The notes below the pieces were generated by a model. That model worked only from the letters and a program-made list of their open reading frames with translations, ran no database searches and had not been told where the DNA came from. Positions 35,527 to 48,413 of a DNA stretch of 64,000 nt are shown one piece after another. The DNA is from JBGSUZ01 sp963677505 (lineage in GTDB: Bacteria > Bacillota > Clostridia > Peptostreptococcales > Acidaminobacteraceae), in assembly GCA_963677505.2 (NCBI GenBank), contig CAXXWB010000037.1:62001-126000 (forward strand), written 5' to 3'. The number at the start of each line of letters is the position of its first letter. Position 1 is the stretch's first letter. Made by a program: the position numbers and the translations under genes.

Positions 35527-37308
35527 ATGAAAAAATTTATGACAGGTAACGAAGCGGTAGCCCGTGGTTGTTATGAAGCAGGAGTTGCTTATGCAGCAGC
35601 TTATCCTGGAACACCAAGTACTGAAATTCTTGAAAATGTGGCAGATTACAAAGCGGATATCGTTGCAGAATGGGCTCCAAATGAAAAAGTCGCATTAGAA
35701 TCTGCAATAGGCGCATCTCTTGCAGGTGGTCGTGCACTAGCAGCTATGAAACATGTTGGGGTAAACGTTGCAGCAGATCCTTTGTTTACAATTGCATACA
35801 CAGGCATTACAGGTGGTTTAGTTCTGGTTTCAGCCGATGATCCAGGTTGCCACAGTTCGCAAAATGAACAAGACAATCGTTACTATGCTAAATTCGCTAA
35901 AATTGCCTGCATCGAACCAAGCGATTCTCAAGAATCTTTAGAGTTCATAAAAGCAGCGTTTGACATTAGTGAGCAATTTGATGTTGCAGTTCTTTATAGA
36001 ATGACAACTAGAGTATGTCACTCTAAATCATTAGTCGAATTAGGTGAAAGAGTAGAAAAGGATGTTATTCCTTACGTCAAACAACCTAAGTAAATTCATC
36101 GCTGCACCAGCAAATGCAAAAGTGCTTCACACCGTAGTTGAAGATAAATTAGTGAAGTTAGAGGCTTTCTCAAATGAAACGCCACTTAATAGATTTGAAT
36201 GGAATGACAAAAAAATAGGCATTATCACTTCTGGCGTTGCATATACCTATGCAAAAGAAGTGTTTGGTGACACAGCATCTTACCTTAAATTAGGTTTTAC
36301 GTTCCCACTTCCAATGGCCAAAATCAGAGACTTTGCTTCACAAGTAGAAACCCTCTACATCATTGAAGAATTAGAACCATTCATAGAAGAACAATTAAAG
36401 GCAGTTGGCATCCCATGTATCGGAAAAGAAAAAATTCCAAGATGTGGTGAATTAAATCCAGATATTATTGGAAAAGCACTCCTCGGGATTGAAAGAAAAA
36501 CGTTGGAAGTACCAACCGATAAAGTTGTTAGTAGACCGCCTACACTTTGCGCAGGCTGCCCTCATAGAGGTTTCTTCTATACTCTTAGTAAAAAGAAAAA
36601 TGTGGTCATCACAGGTGATATCGGATGCTATACCCTTGGAGCTGCAGAGCCGTTAAATGCAACAGATTCAGTAATTTGCATGGGCGCATCTATATCAATG
36701 GGACATGGCGCTAAAAAAAGTATTTGATAAGTTTAACGTAGATAAAAAAGTCGTTTCAGTTATTGGTGATTCAACCTTCTTCCATACAGGCGTGAATTCT
36801 TTAATTGATGTTGCTTTTAATAGAGGGAATACAGTGACTGTAATTCTTGACAACAGAATTACAGGTATGACAGGTCATCAGCAAAATCCAGGAACAGGTT
36901 TTACATTGACAGAAGATCCTACAAACCAAATTAACATTCCTGCATTAGTATCAGCTATAGGCATTCAGCATGTGGTTTCAGTCAATCCTCTTAATCTGGA
37001 TGAAATGAATAAGGCAATTGACGACGCATTTGCATACGAAGGGGCTTCAGTTATCATAACAAGATGGCCATGCGTTCTTAAAAAGTTCTCTGATCAAGAT
37101 TACAAGGAATTTGATCTCAGCAAAAAAACATGTTATGTAGATTCGGATGCATGTAAAGGTTGTAAAGTTTGTACAAAGACAGGTTGCCCAGCAATCAGCT
37201 TTGGATAAAAACACTAAAAAAGCTAGCATTGATCCAAATATGTGTGTAGGCTGTACCGTATGCTTACAAGCTTGTCCATTTAAAGCAATCAAAAAGGTTG
37301 GTGAATAA
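35527..37308 (+). CDS. iorA: indolepyruvate ferredoxin oxidoreductase alpha subunit, three frameshifts as sequenced
   Basis: This thiamine-diphosphate enzyme oxidises aryl 2-oxo acids from aromatic amino acids to aryl-acetyl-CoA and reduces ferredoxin. It has the N-terminal transferase domain (GNEAVARGCYEAGV, YPGTPSTEI), the TPP-binding region with CAGCPHRGFFY and GDSTFFH, and two C-terminal [4Fe-4S] motifs (CKGCKVCTKTGCP; CVGCTVCLQACP). Frames change at 36085-36093 (extra base), in the seven-A run 36713-36719 (extra A), and at about 37202-37204 (extra G). Correction gives 592 residues, the family's usual length. iorB follows two bases after the stop. Confidence 0.92.
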
Positions 37309-37310
37309 TC

Positions 37311-37889
37311 ATGGCAGAAATCAAAAACATACTTCTTGCTGGCGTAGGCGGTCAAGGTATTATTTTAGCCAGTAAAATATTAGCAATAGGTCTAATCAAC
37401 GCAGGCTATGACGTAAAAATGTCGGAAGTACATGGTATGGCACAACGTGGTGGCAGTGTAACCACTCAAGTTCGCTATGGCGAAAAAGTTTATTCACCAA
37501 TCATTGGCAAAGGACAGGCAGACGTATTGGTATCGTTTGAAACAATGGAAACAAGCCGCTATTTAGATTATTTAAAAGAAGACGGCAGAGTGGTTATTAA
37601 TGAACATGAAATTCCTTCTGCAACAGTTCTATCAGGAAGTGCAGACTATCCGCAGGGCGTTATTGAAGCCATTAAGAAACAAGCGAATACAACGGTGTTC
37701 AAGGCTGCAGAAATAGCTGAATCTCTTGGAAATCCTAAAACTATGAACGTCGTTCTAGTGGGTGCGCTTATCAAAGCACTGGGATTAGAAACTTTGGACT
37801 GGGAAACTGTTATCAAAGAGACTGTCAAAGAGAAGTTTGTGGACATCAATTTAAAAGCTCTTGAAGCAGGTATGGCTCAAGTTAAATAA
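37311..37889 (+). CDS. iorB: indolepyruvate ferredoxin oxidoreductase beta subunit
   Basis: The 192-residue gamma-type domain of the 2-oxoacid:ferredoxin oxidoreductase family, with the start ILLAGVGGQGIILASKILA and SEVHGMAQRGGSVTTQVRYG. It forms the active complex with IorA. It is intact and is the last gene before the rRNA operon, followed by a terminator. Confidence 0.95.
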   Translation: MAEIKNILLAGVGGQGIILASKILAIGLINAGYDVKMSEVHGMAQRGGSVTTQVRYGEKVYSPIIGKGQADVLVSFETMETSRYLDYLKEDGRVVINEHEIPSATVLSGSADYPQGVIEAIKKQANTTVFKAAEIAESLGNPKTMNVVLVGALIKALGLETLDWETVIKETVKEKFVDINLKALEAGMAQVK

Positions 37890-37958
37890 TTGGAATTGGT
37901 CGAGTTAAACGATGTGCAATCCTCTACTGTAAGTAGAAATACGCTGAGTTTTATAGTA

Positions 37959-37996
37959 AACGGGGTGCATCCAACTAGGATGTAGCCCGTTTTTAT
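37959..37996 (+). terminator. terminator after iorB
   Basis: ACGGGGTGCATCC pairs with GGATGTAGCCCGT around AACTA, followed by TTTTT. Confidence 0.88.
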
Positions 37997-38094
37997 TAGA
38001 ATTAAGGTTGAAGGCGAGCATACTATTATATAGAAATAAGATATCTAATTGATCATAGGCAATTGATTGAAAATTAGAACTTTTATAAGTGGTG

Positions 38095-38123
38095 TTGACA
38101 GATGTTTATAAGGATGCTAATAT
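38095..38123 (+). promoter_or_regulatory. rRNA operon promoter P1
   Basis: TTGACA at 38095-38100, a 17-base spacer and TAATAT at 38118-38123. It is the upstream one of two promoters before the 16S gene, 173 bases apart. The 750 bases between iorB and 16S hold these promoters and the leader, and no credible gene. Confidence 0.75.
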
Positions 38124-38267
38124 AAACAAGTCCCACAGAGAACAGTTTGGAAATAAGCTAGTTACTGGGGTGGCGGTTTTTTTAAAACTTGATTTTATAA
38201 CAAATAATCAAAATCGTTTTTATGAAATAACAAACAAAATTAAAACGATAAAATTTTTAAAAACCGG

Positions 38268-38296
38268 TTGACATGAAAAACGAGTAATGTTATTAT
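38268..38296 (+). promoter_or_regulatory. rRNA operon promoter P2
   Basis: TTGACA at 38268-38273, a 17-base spacer and TATTAT at 38291-38296, preceded by a very A/T-rich stretch that could act as an UP element. Confidence 0.8.
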
Positions 38297-38386
38297 GTAA
38301 TAGTCGCCGAAAGCGGTCAACGCAAACTTAACAAGTTGTTAACCGAAAAGAAACGACGCAAGTGTTAGCTGAAAAGCGACACAAAC

Positions 38387-38414
38387 GATCCTTGAAAACT
38401 AAACAGTGTATAAC
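38387..38414 (+). other. 16S rRNA leader side of the processing stem
   Basis: The segment 38387-38414 is nearly complementary to 40187-40214 on the other side of 16S. The inner 14 bases, AAACAGTGTATAAC with GTTATACACTGTTT, match perfectly. Such stems are cut by RNase III to release the 16S precursor. Confidence 0.8.
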
Positions 38415-38642
38415 AAAAAGCTTAGATTGATACGATGCATTATGCATCACAATTTAAATGAATCGAAAGATTCAAAATGTCTTTTTAAAGACAGTGACTC
38501 GAAACCGACCCCGTCGGCGTAGAGGAACAAAACCGGATGGTTTCTAAGGAAACCAAAACAATGACATGCGAATGATTTGCTTGCAAATCATAGCAGACAA
38601 CTTGAAAAAGTTGTTAGTCGGAGTTCAATCCGAATCAGGATT

Positions 38643-40180
<1,538 letters not shown>

Positions 40181-40186
40181 AGCTAA

Positions 40187-40214
40187 GTTATACACTGTTT
40201 GGTTTTGAGGGATC
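40187..40214 (+). other. 16S rRNA trailer side of the processing stem
   Basis: Pairs with the leader segment at 38387-38414, with 14 perfect inner base pairs and a few mismatches in the outer part. Confidence 0.8.
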
Positions 40215-40330
40215 GTTATTCAGAAATGAATAGAACCTCAGCATAGCGAGTCGCTGTGCTCAGCGTGAGTTCTCGGATGTTTCTGCGAAACGCCAGTACT
40301 CATATGAGTATGAGCGACGCGCACATACCC

Positions 40331-40406
40331 GGGGGATTAGCTCAGCTGGGAGAGCACCTGCCTTGCACGCAGGGGGTCAAGAGTTCGATCCTCTTATCCT
40401 CCACCA
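40331..40406 (+). tRNA. tRNA-Ala (anticodon TGC)
   Basis: A complete 76-base cloverleaf with encoded CCA in the 16S-23S spacer. The acceptor GGGGGAT pairs with ATCCTCC, and the anticodon loop is CTTGCAC. Confidence 0.97.
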
Positions 40407-40502
40407 AATTCATTTCTCTACGAGAAATGAATGGCGATAGCTCTTTGCGAAGCAAATAGCGGTAGCCAAAAGTCTTTTCTTTATTAAGGAATGACTATAT
40501 TG

Positions 40503-40523
40503 CACCTTGAAAACTGTATATGT
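40503..40523 (+). other. 23S rRNA leader side of the processing stem
   Basis: This 21-base segment is complementary to 43614-43634 except for one position, forming the stem that brackets 23S rRNA. It shares CTTGAAAACT with the 16S leader. Confidence 0.8.
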
Positions 40524-40589
40524 AAGAGTAACACATCGAAAAGTAACAAAGGTAAAATCCATCAGTGGTGTAAAAACCAATTGATATAT

Positions 40590-43510
<2,921 letters not shown>

Positions 43511-43613
43511 AAAAAAGAGCATTGCCGAAAGGTAAGCGTGTTTCACGAAGTGAAACCTAGAGCGTAAAGTTCAAAACGCAAGCTCAACCTAACAATTCGA
43601 TGGAAGTGCTTAA

Positions 43614-43634
43614 ACATATACAGTTTTGAAGGTG
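43614..43634 (+). other. 23S rRNA trailer side of the processing stem
   Basis: Pairs with 40503-40523 over 21 bases with one mismatch. Confidence 0.8.
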
Positions 43635-43731
43635 TAACAACTTTCAAGAAGAGGAAGCTATTCGCCTAACGGCGAATCCACAATTCATTCTCAATACTTC
43701 TACGAAGTATCTGTCATGAATTGTTAGCGAA

Positions 43732-43848
43732 TCTGGTGATAATGGCGGAAAGGCTACACCTGTTCCCATCCCGAACACAGAAGTTAAGCTTTCCAGCGCT
43801 GATGGTACTTGAGGGGCAGCCCTCTGGGAGAGTAGGTCATCGCCGGTT
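43732..43848 (+). rRNA. rrf: 5S ribosomal RNA
   Basis: It shows the 5S pattern TCTGGTGATAATGGCGG, CACCTGTTCCCATCCCGAAC, and a 3' end complementary to the 5' end (CATCGCCGG). The length is about 117 bases; the ends are approximate. Confidence 0.95.
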
Positions 43849-43907
43849 GTGAGAAAATCACACAAAAACGTGAGAAATCACATTGCTCCAATGCTTTGGA
43901 GCAACAT

Positions 43908-43982
43908 TCCAAGGTAGCTCAATGGCGGAGCAACCGGCTGTTAACCGGTAGGCTGAGGGTTCGAGCCCCTCCCTTGGAGCCA
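43908..43982 (+). tRNA. tRNA-Asn (anticodon GTT)
   Basis: A 75-base cloverleaf with encoded CCA. The acceptor TCCAAGG pairs with CCTTGGA, and the anticodon loop is CTGTTAA. It is the first of twelve tRNAs after 5S. Confidence 0.97.
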
Positions 43983-43999
43983 ATAAGTTTTAGTTTTGA

Positions 44000-44088
44000 G
44001 CCGAAGTGGCGGAACTGGCAGACGCACAGGACTTAAAATCCTGCGAGGCTTACCCCTCGTACCGGTTCGATTCCGGTCTTCGGCACCA
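44000..44088 (+). tRNA. tRNA-Leu (anticodon TAA)
   Basis: An 89-base tRNA with a long variable arm and CCA. The acceptor GCCGAAG pairs with CTTCGGC. Confidence 0.97.
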
Positions 44089-44134
44089 AGTTAACTTAGG
44101 TAAGAAAAAAGTTGACGGACTAAAAGTAATACAT

Positions 44135-44210
44135 CGCGGAGTGGAGCAGATGGAAGCTCGTCGGGCTCATAACCCGAAGGTCACAGGTTCAAATCCTGTC
44201 TCCGCAACCA
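44135..44210 (+). tRNA. initiator tRNA-fMet (anticodon CAT)
   Basis: A 76-base tRNA. It has the two initiator marks: an unpaired C1-A72 at the top of the acceptor stem (CGCGGAG against CTCCGCA) and three consecutive G-C pairs in the anticodon stem (GGG/CCC). Confidence 0.97.
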
Positions 44211-44219
44211 AAAAAAGTC

Positions 44220-44294
44220 GGCCCCTTGGTCAAGCGGTCAAGACACCGCCCTTTCACGGCGGTAACAGGGGTTCGATTCCCCTAGGGGTCACCA
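44220..44294 (+). tRNA. tRNA-Glu (anticodon TTC)
   Basis: A 75-base cloverleaf with CCA. The acceptor GGCCCCT pairs with AGGGGTC, and the anticodon loop is CTTTCAC. Confidence 0.97.
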
Positions 44295-44301
44295 TATATA
44301 T

Positions 44302-44377
44302 GGGAGCATAGCTCAGCTGGGAGAGCGTCTGCCTTACAAGCAGGATGTCATAGGTTCGATCCCTATTGTTCCCACCA
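44302..44377 (+). tRNA. tRNA-Val (anticodon TAC)
   Basis: A 76-base cloverleaf with CCA. The acceptor GGGAGCA pairs with TGTTCCC, and the anticodon loop is CTTACAA. Confidence 0.97.
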
Positions 44378-44385
44378 CTTTTATT

Positions 44386-44462
44386 GGCCTGGTAGTTCAG
44401 TTGGTTAGAACGCTAGCCTGTCACGCTAGAGGTCGAGGGTTCGAGTCCCTTCCAGGTCGCCA
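44386..44462 (+). tRNA. tRNA-Asp (anticodon GTC)
   Basis: A 77-base cloverleaf with CCA. The acceptor GGCCTGG pairs with CCAGGTC, and the anticodon loop is CTGTCAC. Confidence 0.97.
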
Positions 44463-44496
44463 ATAAATTCTCAGATGATGAGAATAATAAATGAAT

Positions 44497-44572
<76 letters not shown>

Positions 44573-44624
44573 TTTCGTCAAAAGCTTCAAAGTCAATCGA
44601 CTAAGAAGTTTAAATAAATATCGT

Positions 44625-44709
44625 GGATGGGTTCCCGAGTGGCCAAAGGGAACGGACTGTAAATCCGTCGGCTCCGCCTTCGAAGGTTCGAATCCTTCCC
44701 CATCCACCA
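44625..44709 (+). tRNA. tRNA-Tyr (anticodon GTA)
   Basis: An 85-base tRNA with a long variable arm and CCA. The acceptor GGATGGG pairs with CCCATCC. Confidence 0.97.
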
Positions 44710-44729
44710 CTTAATCACATGCTTGATGT

Positions 44730-44804
44730 GCGGAAGTGGCTCAGTGGTAGAGCATCGCCTTGCCAAGGCGAGGGTCGCGAGTTCGAATCTCGTCTTCCGC
44801 TCCA
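44730..44804 (+). tRNA. tRNA-Gly (anticodon GCC), copy 1
   Basis: A 75-base cloverleaf with CCA. The acceptor GCGGAAG pairs with CTTCCGC. It is identical to the copy at 44848-44922. Confidence 0.97.
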
Positions 44805-44847
44805 AATCACTTGTGTAAGTAACCAATACAATTTTATTAAAAGATAT

Positions 44848-44922
44848 GCGGAAGTGGCTCAGTGGTAGAGCATCGCCTTGCCAAGGCGAGGGTCGCGAGT
44901 TCGAATCTCGTCTTCCGCTCCA
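44848..44922 (+). tRNA. tRNA-Gly (anticodon GCC), copy 2
   Basis: A base-for-base repeat of the tRNA-Gly gene 43 bases upstream, a recent tandem duplication. Confidence 0.97.
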
Positions 44923-44928
44923 AATTCT

Positions 44929-45004
44929 GATCCATTAGCTCAGTCGGTAGAGCATCTGACTTTTAATCAGGGTGTCCCGCGTTCGAGTCGCGGATGGATC
45001 ACCA
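44929..45004 (+). tRNA. tRNA-Lys (anticodon TTT)
   Basis: A 76-base cloverleaf with CCA. The acceptor GATCCAT pairs with ATGGATC. Confidence 0.97.
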
Positions 45005-45018
45005 TTTTATTTTAATAA

Positions 45019-45093
<75 letters not shown>

Positions 45094-45104
45094 AAATTTA
45101 ATGC

Positions 45105-45136
45105 AAACAGTAGATTAATCAATCTACTGTTTTTTT
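45105..45136 (+). terminator. terminator of the rRNA-tRNA operon
   Basis: AACAGTAGATT pairs with AATCTACTGTT, followed by T7. Confidence 0.92.
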
Positions 45137-45151
45137 ACGTTTAAATATAAG

Positions 45152-45180
45152 TTGACCATCTCAATGGGAGGTAATATAAT
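45152..45180 (+). promoter_or_regulatory. promoter of the nrtR NAD-salvage operon
   Basis: TTGACC at 45152-45157, a 17-base spacer and a perfect TATAAT at 45175-45180. The expected start of transcription falls inside the operator array that follows. Confidence 0.8.
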
Positions 45181-45223
45181 TATCATATTGATATTATCAA
45201 AATGATAATATCAATATGATAAT
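45179..45223 (+). promoter_or_regulatory. operator array: perfect long inverted repeat made of three TATCA-N3-TGATA sites
   Basis: Bases 45179-45199 are the exact reverse complement of 45203-45223 with a three-base AAA centre. Within it the motif TATCA-N3-TGATA occurs three times, at 45181-45193, 45195-45207 and 45209-45221, with a constant 14-base period. It sits directly after the -10 of the nrtR promoter, where a bound repressor would block initiation. The likely ligand is the NrtR protein encoded just downstream; this is inference. Confidence 0.85.
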
Positions 45224-45246
45224 GAATATATTCAATTGAATAGGAG

Positions 45247-46131
45247 GTGGTTAAAATCAACAACAATGAAAGTTATAAGCTGAAAAAAGCTTCTGTAGCA
45301 GTAGATACATTGATTCTCTCTATAAGAGCTCAGACTAATTCTAACTATCGAAAGCTTCCAGAAAAAAAGCTTTGTGTTTTAATGGCAAAATTAGATGGTG
45401 ACGCATATTGGCAAATTCCTAAGGCTATTAAGAACAATGATGAGAATCTTGATCAAGCAGCGCTTAGAAAAATAAGAGAGACTGTTGGTCGAGATGATTT
45501 TTATATTGAGCAACTCTATTCATTTAGCGATTCATTAGAGCAGGCTGACTTTTCTGTAAACGTTTCCTACATGGTATTAACACCAGAGCTAATTTTGAAT
45601 CAAAACTGGGATACCGACGGGTTAACTTACAAGTGGTTTGAAATTAGTTATAGGGATTTGACGCCTAATTTGCCTTCACACAAGGAGTTTGCTTATGGTT
45701 ATACAGATAGTTATGAAATTCTTATGGAGACTTCTGACGGATTAAAGGAACACGCTAGAGCTATTGCTGAAGCTGATCATATTTCGAAGAATCACGAACC
45801 AGCAAAAAATCTTCGTATCATAACTTCAGAAAATATTAGCCTCATGGACAGTAGAATATTGGCTTATGGTATTGAGAGATTAAGAAATAAAGTAGAGTAT
45901 ACCGATATTATTTTTCATTTGATGTCAGAAAGATTTACTCTAACAGAATTACAACAAGTGCAAGAATTAATTTTAGATGAAAAACTATACACAGCCCACT
46001 TTAGAAGAAAAATTGAACCGAAGCTGACAAAGTGTTTGACTCAAACGGCAGAAGCAAAAGGGCATAGGCCAGCGCAGCAATATTCTTATAATCCAAATTG
46101 GAATGTAAGAACAAAGTTAGGAGGGCGGTAA
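45247..46131 (+). CDS. nrtR: NrtR-type Nudix-related transcriptional regulator of NAD metabolism
   Basis: NrtR regulators carry an N-terminal Nudix-like domain that senses ADP-ribose and related molecules and a C-terminal winged helix that binds DNA. Here the Nudix-like fold spans about residues 12-155 and lacks a good catalytic Nudix box; the C-terminal part (RLRNKVEYTDIIFHLMSERFTLTELQQVQELIL) fits the winged-helix region, and two NAD-salvage genes follow. The start is uncertain: the only usual in-frame start, GTG 45247, lies within AGGAGGTG, whereas the well-placed codon is ATC at 45256. Confidence 0.85.
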   Translation: MVKINNNESYKLKKASVAVDTLILSIRAQTNSNYRKLPEKKLCVLMAKLDGDAYWQIPKAIKNNDENLDQAALRKIRETVGRDDFYIEQLYSFSDSLEQADFSVNVSYMVLTPELILNQNWDTDGLTYKWFEISYRDLTPNLPSHKEFAYGYTDSYEILMETSDGLKEHARAIAEADHISKNHEPAKNLRIITSENISLMDSRILAYGIERLRNKVEYTDIIFHLMSERFTLTELQQVQELILDEKLYTAHFRRKIEPKLTKCLTQTAEAKGHRPAQQYSYNPNWNVRTKLGGR

Positions 46132-46826
46132 TGAGCAATGGCGTTGAAACTAAAGAAATATGGAAAATTGACAGTGAAAGAGTATTGAAAACTATTGAAG
46201 CAATTGAACTGGAGCTGGGTGCCGCTAAAGATTTGTGTTTGGATACTCTTGAAGAAGAGGGGACAGCAATACTAATTATAGATATGATAAAAGGTTTTGC
46301 CAAAGAAGGTTGTCTTTCTAGTAATAGGGTCAATGGATTAATACCACGAATTTCTGAGCTATTATCATCTTCAAAAAAGATAAATAAGGTTTTCTTGTAC
46401 GATTCTCATCCGCAAGATGCGATTGAATTTCAGAGTTATCCAGTCCATGCAGTGTGTGGTACTGAGGAAAGTCAGATTGTTGATGAACTATCTCAATATA
46501 TAGATAAAAATAGCGTTATTATTCATAAAAATTCTACCAATGCGATGATGACCCAAGAATTAAGAGACTACTTAACGAAGCACCTAGAAATTGACAATTA
46601 TATTATAATTGGTGATTGCACAGACATATGCATCTTACAATGCGCACTGGGTTTAAAATCATATTTTAATGAATTAAATATATCTAAAAAGGTAATAGTG
46701 CCTTATAGATATGTAGACACTTATGATTTAGATGTAAACCATCATGAAGCAGAATTAATGAATTTATTTGCTTTGTACAACATGAAAATTAACGGAATAG
46801 AACTTTATAAAGGAATCACATTTTAA
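46131..46826 (+). CDS. pncA: nicotinamidase (isochorismatase family)
   Basis: It hydrolyses nicotinamide to nicotinate in NAD salvage. The 231-residue protein has a plausible catalytic triad: D51 in IIDMIKGF, K133 in IIHKNS and C167 in GDCTDICILQ. The ATG overlaps the nrtR stop (TAATG) and follows GGAGGGCGG. The next gene uses its product. The first 45 residues are an extension before the usual family start. Confidence 0.85.
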   Translation: MSNGVETKEIWKIDSERVLKTIEAIELELGAAKDLCLDTLEEEGTAILIIDMIKGFAKEGCLSSNRVNGLIPRISELLSSSKKINKVFLYDSHPQDAIEFQSYPVHAVCGTEESQIVDELSQYIDKNSVIIHKNSTNAMMTQELRDYLTKHLEIDNYIIIGDCTDICILQCALGLKSYFNELNISKKVIVPYRYVDTYDLDVNHHEAELMNLFALYNMKINGIELYKGITF

Positions 46827-46866
46827 CGTGTGTGTAGATATAAAATATCAATAAAGGATGGCGCAT

Positions 46867-48243
46867 ATGAGCATATTTGATGGAAAACGACTTACACTTG
46901 ATACTTTTAAAATGACAGATGAAATTGTATATAAAATGAGGATGGGATGGTATTCAGATGTCTATTTTAATAATACAGTTAGAGTTCTAACAAAATTATC
47001 AGCTGAAGGATACTGCTTTGGTAATAAGGATAATGATTTAAAAGATATTGTTGATGTAAAACAGGTGACTAATGGTGATTTAGAAGTTGAAATGCAATTT
47101 TTCACAAGAAGAAAGCCTTTCTCTATTGTTGTGGGCGTAGATGAAGCAATAGCAATATTGAAAGAAGCTACAGGCTACTATGATGTAGATGGAAGATTTA
47201 TTAATACCTATGATTCACTTCAGGTTGAAGCGGTAATGGATGGCACTAAGGTAGAATATGATGGAGACCCACTTCATGTAAAACCAATTTTAAAAATTAG
47301 AGGGAAGTATAAAGATTTTGGTCATTTAGAGACAGCACTATTGGGTGTATTGTCTGTGCCGACTAGAATAGCTACAAATGTGTATAATGTTATGGTTGCG
47401 GCTAAGGGAAAACAAATTCTATTTTTCCCAGCACGATTTGATCATTATAAAATGCAAGGGGTAGATGGGTATGCCTATTGGATTGCAATACAAAGATATA
47501 ATCTTGACTTTGAAACATCGGCTTTAGCTTCTGTATCCACACATGCACAAGGTGATTGGTGGGGAGGGAAGGGTGGTGGAACAATTTCACACTCAACGAT
47601 TGCATGCTTCTTAGGTAATACATCAGAGGCGATGTTACAGTTCTCACGTATTATGCCTATTGAGACGCCAAGAATTGCTCTTGTTGATTTTCACAACAAC
47701 TGTGTTTTAGAAAGTCAACAAGTGATTCAGGCCATGTGGCTTGAGTATTGGAGTTACTATAAAGAGGGTGATTATGAGACTGCCAATCAATATAAACTCT
47801 ATGGCGTCAGACCAGATACCAGTGGAAATATGGTAGATGCAAGTATTACATCGGATCCAGGGGTAAATGCACTTGGTGTAACCCCTCAATTGGTTAGAAA
47901 TATTAGAATTGGTATGGACAACTTTTGGCTTGTACTATTTGAAGGATTACCTATTGAGGACAGAGAGCTAGCTGAACCTATATTAAAGAAATATTGTGAA
48001 GATGTAAAAATAATTGTAACAGGTGGATTTAATGCGGATAAGATAAAATCATTTGAAGCAGCTGGGGTTCCTGTGGATATTTACGGCGTGGGATCAAGTT
48101 TATTAGAAAATTCATCGTCTAATGGAACCAATAACGACTTTACAGCAGATATTGTTCGTGTGAAGGTTGGGGGGAGCTATTGGCCACTATCTAAAACAGG
48201 AAGAGGGGCTAGTGATTTTTCTGAATTAGAAACGGTGATCTAA
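46867..48243 (+). CDS. pncB: nicotinate phosphoribosyltransferase
   Basis: It converts nicotinate and PRPP to nicotinate mononucleotide. The 458-residue protein begins MSIFDGKRLTLDTF and includes the type II NAPRTase features: FFPARFDHYKMQGVDGYAYW, SVSTHAQGDWWGGKGGGTISHS and the phosphate-binding IIVTGGFNADKI with DIYGVGSSLL. I start at 46867, nine bases after AAAGG; an ATG at 46858 is next to that site. Together with the two upstream genes it forms a NAD-salvage operon. Confidence 0.92.
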   Translation: MSIFDGKRLTLDTFKMTDEIVYKMRMGWYSDVYFNNTVRVLTKLSAEGYCFGNKDNDLKDIVDVKQVTNGDLEVEMQFFTRRKPFSIVVGVDEAIAILKEATGYYDVDGRFINTYDSLQVEAVMDGTKVEYDGDPLHVKPILKIRGKYKDFGHLETALLGVLSVPTRIATNVYNVMVAAKGKQILFFPARFDHYKMQGVDGYAYWIAIQRYNLDFETSALASVSTHAQGDWWGGKGGGTISHSTIACFLGNTSEAMLQFSRIMPIETPRIALVDFHNNCVLESQQVIQAMWLEYWSYYKEGDYETANQYKLYGVRPDTSGNMVDASITSDPGVNALGVTPQLVRNIRIGMDNFWLVLFEGLPIEDRELAEPILKKYCEDVKIIVTGGFNADKIKSFEAAGVPVDIYGVGSSLLENSSSNGTNNDFTADIVRVKVGGSYWPLSKTGRGASDFSELETVI

Positions 48244-48352
48244 AAAAGGTATTTAGATATGGTTTAGATATAGGGAGTTTATTAGGTTATGACGGGTTTA
48301 TGACGGATTGTAATACTTAGAATAAAAAAGTAAAAAAATAACAAAAATAGTC

Positions 48353-48381
48353 TTGATTGTTAATAATAAATAATTTATACT
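48353..48381 (+). promoter_or_regulatory. promoter of the small gene at 48414
   Basis: TTGATT at 48353-48358, a 17-base spacer and TATACT at 48376-48381. The predicted transcript starts near 48388 and would end at the terminator at 48533-48566. Confidence 0.7.
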
Positions 48382-48413
48382 GTTATTAGACATTAGAGAG
48401 GATGTGTTACTAA

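Noticed and set aside
29838..37308. Programmed ribosomal frameshifting in iorA and other genes
   Set aside because: There are too many sites of mixed direction in unrelated genes, without slippery heptamers followed by structure at most of them; sequence error is simpler.
38089..38271. A 60-codon reading frame upstream of 16S rRNA
   Set aside because: It overlaps both rRNA promoters, lacks a ribosome site and has no recognisable sequence.
45179..45223. Intrinsic terminator at the long palindrome
   Set aside because: The repeat is AT-rich, has no T-run after it and lies directly behind a -10 box, so an operator is more likely.
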